The position numbers and the translations under genes were made by a program. The notes beneath the pieces were generated by a model. That model did not search any database, had not been told where the DNA came from, and saw only the letters and a program-made list of their open reading frames with translations. Positions 34,718 to 44,671 of a DNA stretch of 64,000 nt are shown in pieces; position 1 is the stretch's first letter; each line of letters begins with the position of its first letter. Origin of the DNA: Terfezia claveryi (Eukaryota; Ascomycota; Pezizomycetes; Pezizales; Pezizaceae); NCBI GenBank assembly GCA_015179025.1, contig WHUX01000005.1:1-64000 (forward strand). The letters run 5' to 3'.

Positions 34718-36105
34718 TCAATCCAACTCCGCGCTCGGTGGTTGCGGCGGTGCCCCCAATTGCGGCGCACCCCCCGCTCCCCCCCCACCACCACCAAACA
34801 AGCCCCCCATCATATCGAATAAATTCGGCTGCCTCTGGATCCTAATCCCAAAATACATTTCCGCAATCTGCTCCAGCGGATCCTCCCACGCAGGCATCTC
34901 CCCCAACTGCTGCGCATAATGTGCTTTCAGACTCCTATACAAATCCGCCCCTCCTCTCTGACATGCCAAGAGTAACAAACCCAGAAAATTCACCAAAGGT
35001 AGATCGGGGAATACTTTTGCATCGCATGTCGCGGACTGGACTTCTTGGCTAGCGTGGTTGAGCTGCGAGGTGGAAAGGGAAGTGGTGAAGAGTGCGTGGA
35101 CGCGGGTGGCGTCGCGGATGTTACGGAGGAGGAGGTACGGAAGGAGGGCGCGGGAGAGATAGATTGCGGGATTTGTGGGCGGGGGAGGGGTGCCTGGGGA
35201 GAGAGCAGTGGGGGGGGCGCTGAGGGAGTTGGTGTACCACCGGTAGAGGAGGGCGGCGAGGGTGTCGGGGGAGGATTTGGTGCCGAGGAGGAGGTGCGGT
35301 TCCGAGCGGATGAAGTCGTCGGTCAGGGAGTAGAGAGTCCCGACGAAGTGGTGGAGTTCCGGGTCGCCGGCGGGGTAGGGGGAGAATGTGGCGGACCAAC
35401 TATGGAGGCGGGGAGTGAGTATTGGGCAGTTGTGGTGAGTGAGGGGTTGGATGGATGGATGAATAGAGAGGAGGGTGGGACGTACGCTCCAGCTTCTTTG
35501 ACGAACTTCCGAAGGCTGGGCTCCTCGGGGGAGATCAAGCTCATTAGAGTGAATATCCTCGCTGTTAGATCAGTCTTTCAGTTAGCATATACAAATATTC
35601 TGTGCATGGCCCAATATCACAGCCGAAATCGTTGTCTGGCTCTTTTCCCTGCTGGCCCAACTCGCAGACGTCTCCTCCACCCTCCCGCCTCCTCTTCCCT
35701 CCCCGCTCCGCCGCTCCCTCATCCCCCCTCCTCCATCCCACACCCCCCACCCTCCCATGAAGAGCAACAAACCTACCTTTACTCTCCGCATCACAAGCCA
35801 CCTGCCCTTGCACATACGCCTCCACCATCAACGCACACAAATCCCCACCACTCCCGCCCTGCCCCGCCTGCAACAGAGCCTGGGCCCCCGAGAACAGGAT
35901 GTCGATGGCGGCCTCAAAGTTCTCAGCCTTGAGGTACCGCTGGGCGAGGACACGGAGCTGCTGGTGTGCTTCGTAGTATGCACCCTCTTGGATGCTGGGT
36001 AGGGAGTAAGTTAGCTTGGGGCTCCATCCAGCCCAGCGGGGTGGGGGGGTGGCAGTACCGCTTCGCGAGACGAGCCCGCGTCTTTTCAACCTTGTTCTGG
36101 GACAT
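34718..36105 (-). CDS. GET4: Get4, Golgi-to-ER traffic / tail-anchored protein insertion
   Basis: Four exons: 36105-36059, 35994-35777, 35561-35486, 35399-34718; 340 aa. Get4 pairs with Get5 to hand tail-anchored proteins from Sgt2 to Get3. The N-terminus is MSQNKVEKTRARLAKR, then GAYYEAHQQLRVLAQRYL, KAENFEAAIDILFSGAQALL, DLCALMVEAYVQGQV: the alpha-solenoid start of the family. Later come FSPYPAGDPELHHFVGTLY, LYRWYTNSLSAPPTA, RALLPYLLLRNIRDATRVH, and PLVNFLGLLLLACQRGGADL. The C-terminal tail is a Gly-rich disordered stretch (MMGGLFGGGGGGAGGAP). The central exon is small (76 bases). It is head-to-head with mitochondrial TrpRS, start codons 410 bases apart. The coding strand is GC-rich and gives a long antisense open frame (35045-35932) that I judge spurious. 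Confidence 0.92.
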
Positions 36106-36514
36106 TATTTCGCAGATGGACGCAGCGGTGAGTGGAAGGAGGAAGGAGGGGAGGGGTGCTGTAGAGAGTGTACAGACGCTGTCGGGTTTACAGTGCGTTT
36201 TACGAGAATTGGCACGTTGCTTGTTTCTATGTGCCGACGGCGGGGCTCGCACCAGATTTATTTTATCGCCAGCAGCCCGCGCTGCACAATTGCAGCCTCT
36301 CAAACCCGACAGCCTGCACCAGATCAAGAGTATCTACAAAGGAACACCCCGCCGTTTCTTTGGGTTCTGTTCCCTCCATGATTTCGGCCCCGTCATGACG
36401 CCGTGCGCCAAGCCCAGTCGCCTGCGTTCTCAGGATATTGTCATAACACAATACGATCTCCAGCGGGCACTGCTCATCCTCCCCCTTTCCCCCCCAATTC
36501 ACCCTGCCCAACAG
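36106..36514. promoter_or_regulatory. Shared divergent promoter, GET4 / mitochondrial TrpRS
   Basis: The 409 bases between the two start codons must hold both promoters. They are GC-rich; no TATA box is obvious. Confidence 0.45.
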
Positions 36515-37927
36515 ATGCAGCGAGTACTCCTTTCCAGCTGGCCGCGCGCTGGGATCCGTCCGCGGCGGCGGCCCCTCCCTGCGCATCGCCAACTCCATGC
36601 CCTTGCCCCTCCCCGGCACTCTGCACTCTCCGCTGGTGCTACCATATCCCAAACAATCTTCTCCGGGATCCAGCCCACCGGCATCCCCCACCTTGGAAAC
36701 TACCTCGGCGCGCTCCGAAATGGGTTTCCCTGCAGCGTGACTCACCACCAGACACCAATCTCATTTTCTGTCTTGTGGATCTCCACGCCCTCACACTTCC
36801 GCAGGCCCCGGCACAGCTGCTACAGTGGAAGAGGGAATCGCTGGCCACGCTGCTTGCAATTGGACTTGACCCGGGGAGATGCACGGTCTTTGAGCAGTCG
36901 AGAGTGCCGGCGCATGCCGAGCTGATGTGGCTGCTGAGCTGCGGTGCGAGTATGGGGATGCTGAATAGGATGACGCAGTGGAAGGTATGCTTTTTGCGTG
37001 GCTACGGCGTGGGGGCATAGTGGGAGTGGGCTTGGGGTGGGTGCGGTGCGGTGCGATGCTGATGTGCGATCGGATTTTGGGGGGTGGGTAGGATAAGAGT
37101 AAATCTGGTGAGGCAGTGAAAGAGGCGACGTCTGTACCGGCATTGAAGCTGGGGCTGTTTTCCTACCCGGTGTTGCAGGCGGCGGATATCCTGGTGCATA
37201 GGTATGTTTGCCGGCTCTGCAAATGTCCATCTTGCCTGGGAGGCAGCAAGAGAAGCTGATGATGGGCCCACACAGCGCAACACACGTCCCTGTCGGTGAA
37301 GACCAGGCCCAACACCTCGAGCTTACCCGCAGCCTCGCTGCCTCCTTCAACCACCACTACGGCCCAACGTTCCCCATTCCCCAGACCATCCTTTGTACGC
37401 ACCCCCCTTCCCCTCTCCCCCCCTTCCTGAGGCTCCCCTCTAAACTCACCCCCCACCAATACCTCACAGCCCCTGCAAAGCGGATCATGTCCCTCCGTCA
37501 CCCCACCACCAAAATGTCCAAATCCGCCGCCGACCCCAAATCCCGGATTCTGCTCACCGACTGCCCCAGCACTATCCAATCCAAGCTCGCCTCCGCCGTG
37601 ACAGACTCCATCGGGGGAATTACTTACTCCCCCGCCGAGCGCCCGGGGGTGTCGAATCTCATTGAAATCTACGCACATATGAACGAACGCAGCGATTTTG
37701 ATGCTGTGGCTGTAGAGCTCCAGGATGCAGGGATGAATATGAAGGGGCTGAAGGAGAAGGTTGGTGAGGCAGTTGTGGTGGGGCTGGAGCCCTTTAGGAG
37801 GGTGTATGAGAGGGTTGTAGGGGAGAGTGGGTATTTGGATGAGGTGGCGAGGACGGGGGCAGAGAAGGCAAGGGAGAGTGCCGAGAGGACGTTGGAGAGG
37901 GTCAAGAGAGCGGTGGGGCTATTATAG
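36515..37927 (+). CDS. MSW1: Mitochondrial tryptophanyl-tRNA synthetase; apparent frameshift
   Basis: Exons 36515-36984, 37092-37201, 37276-37394, 37470-37927; about 385 aa. The class I signatures are clear: IFSGIQPTGIPHLGNYLGAL (HIGH-type site, with the GxQPTGxxHLGNYLGA block of TrpRS), LFSYPVLQAADILVH, HVPVGEDQAQHLELTRSLA, and MSLRHPTTKMSKSAADPKSR (KMSKS loop). The basic, Arg/Pro-rich N-terminus (MQRVLLSSWPRAGIRPRRRP) fits mitochondrial import. The enzyme charges mitochondrial tRNA-Trp. At about 36719 the frame changes: LGALRN is read in one frame and WVSLQRDSPPDTNLIFCLVD in another, exactly as if one T were missing (AATGGG for AATTGGG); no intron fits. With one base added the exon phases all close. 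It is either a lesion or an assembly indel. Confidence 0.88.
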
Positions 37928-38972
37928 ATTGTCCGGGCTGGAAGGAGGTCATTAGATGTTTGTGAGCGCAAACGCTGTGGGTGTAATTGATTATTGCCCA
38001 GTAAGATATAGCACAGAACATATACAAGAGGGCATTGTTTTTATTCAGCAATTACATGGGTTATACTATGTATTCTGACCCAAGCCCGGTATATGGGGTG
38101 GGGAGTGTATTATATTTCAGAGGAAGAAAAAAAAAAACGTCAGCCCGCCACACACTGGCAGGCGGCTGCTTTCATGTTACTGTCCAGCCATAAACAACTG
38201 TATCACCGTTGCTTGCTCGATCCAAGGGTTTGCCCCGTGCGGGAATCATGCATTAAGTGATAGGGTACTGCGGGGTCCCCATCATTTCAGAAGGCGGTGC
38301 ATGCGATGGCCGAGCAAGCAGCACTGGGCTGGCACGAAGGACACGGGCGCGTGTAACCCTGGTACTCGCTGCTCGAGGTATTACTGAAGCGGAGTCGTCT
38401 CGGCGGTACTCCAGACCATATGTCGTGTGTGCAGAGATAGATGAGAGTTGAGATTGTCCTCCAGCTGTGGGCCAGGTACAAGGAGGTAAGCCCCCTTGTC
38501 CTGGGGGGTAGAACGAACTATGTAGCTACCGCGCAGATACATATGAGCATGTCCCATCAACTGGCGATGCGGACTTACATTGGTTGTGTCGAAGTTTGCG
38601 GAATTGTATCTGCGTATGCAGCTCTCGGAAGAGCCTCCAACTCCCCCTCCCCCCGAAATGCTAGCATTTCCCCTCCTCCTGGTCCGGACCCCATCCCTAC
38701 CTGCTGTGTGACTGGGTACCGGTACCCTCTGGCTGCTGAGTGTGCTGTGCTTGAAAGGAAGGCCCCCCTACAGGTTGTTCTCAAAGATCGGCAGAAGTTA
38801 TGTTTGAAATTATGAAAATATAATCATCATGTACGGAGTGGAGTACCTACGCTCTTACAAGTCTTGGCTCGGCTGAGCGATTGTGGCTGGCTCATTCATG
38901 CCCAAACAACTCCAGCTTCTATCCGCAAAAGCGAGAACAACACACAGATAGTTTCATCTCACACATACGCAA
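37928..38972. other. Intergenic stretch, nothing recognised
   Basis: About 1 kb without a supportable gene. Likely the TrpRS terminator region and the promoter of the next gene. Confidence 0.45.
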
Positions 38973-40231
38973 ATGGTGCTTCACAAAAACAGTGTGTGCC
39001 CCCAAATTCTATTTCCCGAGTTCTGCAAATCCATTTGCACCTTATCTCAGCACAGACCAAAACAACTAACATACAGCTCACCTTCCTCAGAATGGGATCG
39101 CAAAGCAACAAAAGCCCACGAACGGAAGCTGCGGGCGAAAGCGGAGGCTTCTGGTACGGGCACGGGTGGGGTGGCAGCGAAAGCCACTGGTGGGGCCCTC
39201 AAAGCGGATGCATCACGCAAGGCGGTGGGAGTGGGGTCCAAGCAGACAGATCTCGCAGTTGGTACCGAAAAGAAGAAGGAGGAGGAGGAGGAGGAGGAGG
39301 AGGAGGAGGAGGAGGAGGATGAAGGCGGCGTGAAAATGGAAATGGAAAGGGGGGGTGGGAAGGGGAGAGATGATAGTGGTGATGATGCTGAGCAAGAGAA
39401 GAGGAAATACAGTCGGAGAAAAATTGTGGATAATTCGTGGAGATATGAGGAACCCGAGGAGGACCCATATCTAAAAGGTTTGCGTTGCTTTCCTGCATAG
39501 AGCATCTTGTCACTCCCGATAAATCAGAGCTAATGCCGTACCGGATAAGCAGCACAGGAAGAGAAAGACCAGGAGCCCGAGCCCGACTACGCTCGCATGA
39601 CCATCGGCAAAGCCCAGCTAAAAGATAGCTCGGACGAAGAACACGAGCAGGATGCCGATGACGCTGACGGTAGGCGAGCTTTAGACGAGATATTCATCAG
39701 GGATGAGCCGACCAGCAAGAGACCGCCTACAAAGAGGAAAAGCGTCCTGGTCGACCGGCGGCACTTTCAAGACATTGACGAGAAGGTCGCAAAGCAAAAG
39801 GCTGCAGCTGCGTTTCGACAGCGATTCGCCCTGAGACCCCAGCCCAAAGCACCTCCTCCTGGCTCTCACCCCGGAATTGATTTTGGCGGTGATGACGAGG
39901 GCATTGGGGATATAGACGAGTTTTTGGGGGAATTGAAATTAAAGGGTAAGAGTTACGCCACGTGCATCTTTTTTTTTTTCCTCGCCACGTTTCTACTATA
40001 TTGATTGTTTCATGTAAAGTGTGTGAAATACTGCTCTTTGCAGTTCTGACTGTCGTTTTAGCCCGAACGCCTGCCCAAGGGAGGGGATCCGAGAAGACAA
40101 GGATACCGATATCGGGTGGGCCAGGCAAGGATTTGCGAAGCGAGGAGGAGGACGACGAGTGGTTAGATGAGATGCTTGGGTCGAGCGGTGCGAGAGCAGC
40201 TGCGGTAGCGAAACTGCAGAGACGTCGATAA
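38973..40231 (+). CDS. Conserved acidic protein of unknown function
   Basis: Exons 38973-38991, 39091-39477, 39553-39945, 40044-40231; 328 aa. The first exon has only 19 bases (MVLHKN plus one base); its intron has donor GTGTGT, branch CTAAC and acceptor CTCAG, and gives MVLHKNKWDRKATKAHERKL. The protein is highly charged: a run of about 13 Glu encoded by a GAG repeat, then KYSRRKIVDNSWRYEEPEED, then EPEPDYARMTIGKAQLKDSS, ALDEIFIRDEPTSKRPPTKR and a C-terminus EDDEWLDEMLGSSGARAAAV followed by KLQRRR. No membrane segments. Composition suggests a nuclear or nucleolar protein; that is inference. I do not recognise the family. Confidence 0.75.
39279..39317 (+). repeat. GAG trinucleotide repeat in coding sequence
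   Basis: About 13 GAG codons in a row inside the acidic protein gene at 38973-40231. Copy number is probably variable. Confidence 0.85.
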
Positions 40232-43200
40232 GTAATTGCAAATATTAATGAAGGAGAGGCGTACCTACTGAAGGCAGTCTCTCAGCTGAAAGGGTCCAAG
40301 AGAGGAGAATGTTTGCGATCATGGATACTTACCCTCAACTTGCGCAGGTGGTCTCACACAACTCCCTTGCCCCACAAGGGTATCTTACCGGGATATTTAT
40401 ATTGTATATTACTCTGCGACGAGTAAATAGCCCCCATGCCATTACACCAACAGCGAGAAGAGTACAGGTACAGGTTGACGTAAGGTATCATCAATATGGA
40501 TACAAGTGCAAGCACACGTATACGTTATATACATGTACACTTACATACAGTATGTATCGGGCAAAAACAAGCCCTTGTTGGGACTGATTGCCCCACCGCA
40601 CTGGCACTGCTGATGTACGGCAGTAATGGCACTGCCGTTGCCTCGTCAGGAGGTCCTGTCGTGCCGGTGAATGAGGCGAAAGCGGACAACACCCGGCCGC
40701 ATTTGGTCGCCCTCTGACGCTTTCGGGCATGTACTGTACGTACGACGCGACAGGAGGGCACCGCATCAACCGCACTCACCAACATTGTTTTGCATTAATA
40801 TTAAGACTCGATCTCAGGATACCTTGCCTCTTGTTATCAATTAGCTACCACACCTGCCCCTGCACGCCCAGCACGAACGTATTTCTGCTCGCGTCAGCGC
40901 CGACTGCCCCTCTTCAATCCTCAGTGGCTTACCTACATCTTACCCATGGCCCTGTCGAAGCCATGAGAAATTATTGCTCCACTAAATTGCTCTAGTAAAA
41001 TGATCTACTAAACTGCTTTACATTATATCTGCAATTCTTACAACTCTTCGGAATATTGAGAGCCTTGTCGCGGTCATGAGGTCGCCCACCATCCCAAATG
41101 GCGAGACCCGACTTGCCGTATACATAGCAGTGTAGGTGGCCTTCTCCTCTCCTGTGTTCTTGAATTGGTGTTGGCTCCTGGGTCACCTTGTGATCTACTA
41201 ACCCGCGATCATCTCAGGGAAGGTTTCTGACCAGCAAATAGAATCAATTCGAGGCAGTGCTGGCTGATTGTGATTGGCCGGTGTGGTGCTGGATAGAGAC
41301 GAGTGATATTCTGTTGGGCTGGGGAGGCGGCTATTTTTTTACCCTTCTTTGTTCTGAGGGACTGGTGAAACACAAAGCCCCTTTTTCAGGAGTTGAGGAT
41401 CGGCTGGGGTGGGTTTTTTTACCCCCTTTGCTACAATATCTTTGTGGCTGTCGTTTCCTTTATTTTTTTCTCGTGCATCCTCGCGTCGCTAGGCCCAGCT
41501 GGCCATTCAGAACTGGAATGAGGCCCCTGGGACCTTTCCCCGTTGCCGCCCAAAACGTTAAGCGTTGCACGACTCCGGCAGTGGGGTGGGAAGGGCGACG
41601 GCCGGATGCTTTCGTTTGGTTGGCTGGGGCAGGCCAGGCTGTTGGAGCATGCAACGATGATCGCTGGGCGATGTTGCACTTATTTCCCGGCTCCTGAGGA
41701 GGACCAGTCGCGATGGTCTTCTGGGTCTTCTGCTCGACAAACTGCTCGATACTGCTCGACAACTGTCTGCTGTATGGGGGGAGTCGTGGGGACTGCAGTA
41801 TCATTGGAATTGAGCGAGACGACAGACTGTCCGTCTATCCAGCAGTGCCGTCTGCGCTTGTGCTTACTCTTAACCATAGCCGGCCTCTCATGGGTGTTTG
41901 AGGTGCAACACAGATTGTGCGAACGGAGTAGCTACAGTGTCAATGTTCCCGAGTCGTGCCGCTATGTACATGTATCACATCGCCGGAGGGGGCTCTAGAG
42001 GATCTCGCGACGAGGTGCGAAGAGGCCTCTATTTACGGTGAGCTAGAGTCCCGTACCGGCGTTTGGTGGCAGCTGCTGTATGTTGCAGATCTAGACGAGT
42101 AATTGTCCGTGTGCCTGTCGCGAATTCCAAGGGCGATAACGCTGCCCAATACATCCCAACTACCCGTGTATCTGTGAGACTTGTAGTAGTATAGTTGTGA
42201 GACTCGGGCAGGAACCGTACAGGGACCGTAAAGGCATATCCCTCCTCTCCTCCTCTACTCCTCCCCCTCAACCTCCCCCCTCCTCCCTTTCCCCCACAAC
42301 AAGCCCAGCCGATGACAGAGGGTTGACCTTATAATTACAGGCTTGTCCTCTCACCACCCACACCTCACACCTCGCACAGCGTCTCGACTTCAACTCTGCC
42401 ACCCTGCTGCATACCGTCCACCCGCCGCGATCTCCGAAGCTTCTCTCGCGCCTGGTTGCAAAAGCCATCCGCTATTGGGTTGGCTACTGCCGTGCATGTT
42501 GTTTCAGAGGCAGCTACAGAACAGCATAATACATAAAGCGAGGGATCTCGGAAAGCGCGAGTCGAGGGCACAGGATCCCGTCGGAGGAAAACACTTGCAA
42601 CCACGCCAGAAAGCAGTCGGGGTAAGAATCTGAAAAGCTACACGCAAAGGCAGGTGTGTAAGAAACGGCAGGCAGCTGGGAAACGTACGGGTCGAGAAGG
42701 GGTGGGGGCATAACTGTCCTCCACGCATCTGGTCGCTTTTCAGCGCCTTTTGGCTGTACTTCCTTCTCCCTTGTCGACCCGGACTACCGTTCCAACACCC
42801 CCCCCTCCCCCCAACGATCCTCACCACCCTACCACTAATACCTTCATTGCCTCAAGTTCGACTACAAGCACCCCCTTTGACCCCGTATCAAACCTCACAC
42901 TCTGTTTTTAATTTCGTCCTTCATATACCCAAGCAATCTACTCGCGCTATCCCCTCCTCTGCCCACCTCCACGGATCAATAATTCAACTTCTCAAACATC
43001 AACCCCTCTTTCTTCTTTCTTCTTTCTTCTTTCTTCTTTCCTGTCTTTCTTTGCTCATATAATCTGTTTCAATTCAATTCTCCCCTCTTTCCTCCCCACA
43101 CACCACACACACACACACCAGCTACACGGCCCCCACAATCGAAGATTCTTCATATCTATTGTTCCCTGTCTCGAACTATATCGTCTCCCGAACTAGCTCG

Positions 43201-43393
43201 TCCCCTAACATTCTAACTTAACATTTTAGACCTTTATTACCTGCATAGGGTCCGGCAAACGTGGACAGTCTTTCCTGTATCTTGGTCGACTTATTTTCCT
43301 GAAGATCCACCGTACCAGCCACTCGCAACCCTCGCAAGTCGGTCCATTCTCTTTATCTGTCATTCATTCATTGACATTGTAATTACGCCCTCT
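40232..43393. other. Long intergenic stretch and leader region
   Basis: No supportable gene in 3.2 kb. From about 42830 to 43390 the plus strand is pyrimidine-rich, with a TTCTTTC heptamer repeat (about 43008-43041) and a CA repeat (about 43096-43119), which suits the promoter and long leader of the gene at 43394. Short repeats of CTGCTCGACAA occur near 41728-41765. Confidence 0.5.
43008..43119 (+). repeat. TTCTTTC and CA microsatellites
   Basis: Four to five copies of TTCTTTC at about 43008-43041 and a CA run at about 43096-43119, both within the pyrimidine-rich leader upstream of 43394. Confidence 0.7.
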
Positions 43394-44671
43394 ATGACCA
43401 CAGAAACAACAACAACTACTGCTATTACTACTACTACTATTATTACTACGCCAATGGACGTTGATTCTGCTCCCACAAGGCGAACAACTTCACCGAGGAA
43501 GCCAACGGAGGACGAGTCGTATGTCTACATCTGTGGCAGACACTGGCATTGTGGCGAGTAGCTGACTCGATGCATTAGTTCACGTAACGCTGTACCCCAG
43601 ATCGTTGTGAAGAAAGAGCCAACCTCACCTGAGCCCCCGACTACCGCCAGGCATCGCCCTCCAAGGCTCTCGCTCGCAAAGAACGGTGCAACCGCCACAA
43701 GCGGAAATACTCCACGTACTGGTGTTCTAACAGCTGATCGAGGCCTCATGCATGAAGTCGGAATGGCATGCCTATCACCAGGCTTTTCCACTCACGATCC
43801 GGCAATGCGCGAACAACTACAGAGAAGTATTTCTGTGCGCGACCAGCAACGCTCGATCATTGAGTCGCGACTGAACCGACATGCAAGACCAGGTGAAGAA
43901 GGAGGCAATGGCAAGGACAGGGATGAAGGACCGGCATCAGCACGGGTGGAAAGAAATGGAAGTAATGAGAGGCCTTTGGGATCAGCTCGCCGAAAAGGCC
44001 CACCATCTAATTTGACCATCGTTCCACCTCCCCACCATGCATTTGCCAATGAAAGGGTCATCCAGTCAGCACCGTTAAATCAGTCGTTTACTGGGCGTCA
44101 CCAACCCCTCCGTCATCACAATCAGCACCCTCACCACCACAGCCACCTCCCTCCTCCAACCAGCCAGGTAAACAGGCTTCCTCCTATAACTGATGTCTTT
44201 GGTCCCGAGAAGCTGGACGGAAGTAGGTCGGCACGACCGGATGGCAGACAGTACTTTCCTTCATCCAGACCTTACCCATCTCCAAACGGCCTAGCTCACA
44301 CCAGGTCACGAGATTATGTCTCTGCAGAAGAAGCTGTTCATCAGATGGCGGGCGGAAGGGAGGATATGCTTCCGAGAATAGTGCACTATGGGGGTCATCA
44401 ACCACCAACGCCTCCAAGCCCTCCGACTATGCAACAGCCTCCCCACCCTCATCCACAACACCCCGCAAAGATGGCACCAATGAATGGCCACGCTACTATC
44501 AGTGCATCAGGTCGTAGGCGAGGGAGGGCGGAATATGAACGGGATGGAAGCTATGGGTCTGAAAATGAAACTCGTGAACCCGATTACAAACGAAGAAAGG
44601 AGGATGACAGGAAAAAGAGGGCGCAGTTCTTGGACCTATGCGCTCAAGCATGGGACCTTTTGCATTCGTAA
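43394..44671 (+). CDS. Conserved fungal protein of unknown function, disordered
   Basis: Exons 43394-43518 and 43579-44671; 405 aa. The N-terminus is a Thr/Ile run encoded by an ACT-type microsatellite (MTTETTTTTAITTTTIITTP), followed by MDVDSAPTRRTTSPRKPTED. A conserved helical island, GLMHEVGMACLSPGFSTHD with MREQLQRSISVRDQQRSIIE, is one I recall from uncharacterised proteins of filamentous ascomycetes. The middle is His/Pro/Gln-rich. The end is DYKRRKEDDRKKRAQFLDLC with AQAWDLLHS at the very C-terminus, also conserved in that group. A basic RRRGRAE stretch could be a nuclear signal. Function unknown; a regulatory nuclear role is only a guess. Confidence 0.78.

Noticed and set aside
35045..35932. 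Long plus-strand open frame of 295 codons
   Set aside because: It is antisense to GET4, is full of Gly/Glu/Pro low complexity and arises from the GC-rich coding strand; GET4 on the other strand matches a known family.
36403..36720. Alternative upstream start for the second frame of mitochondrial TrpRS
   Set aside because: That frame lacks the HIGH-type signature, which is clearly in the other frame, so a one-base shift is the better reading.
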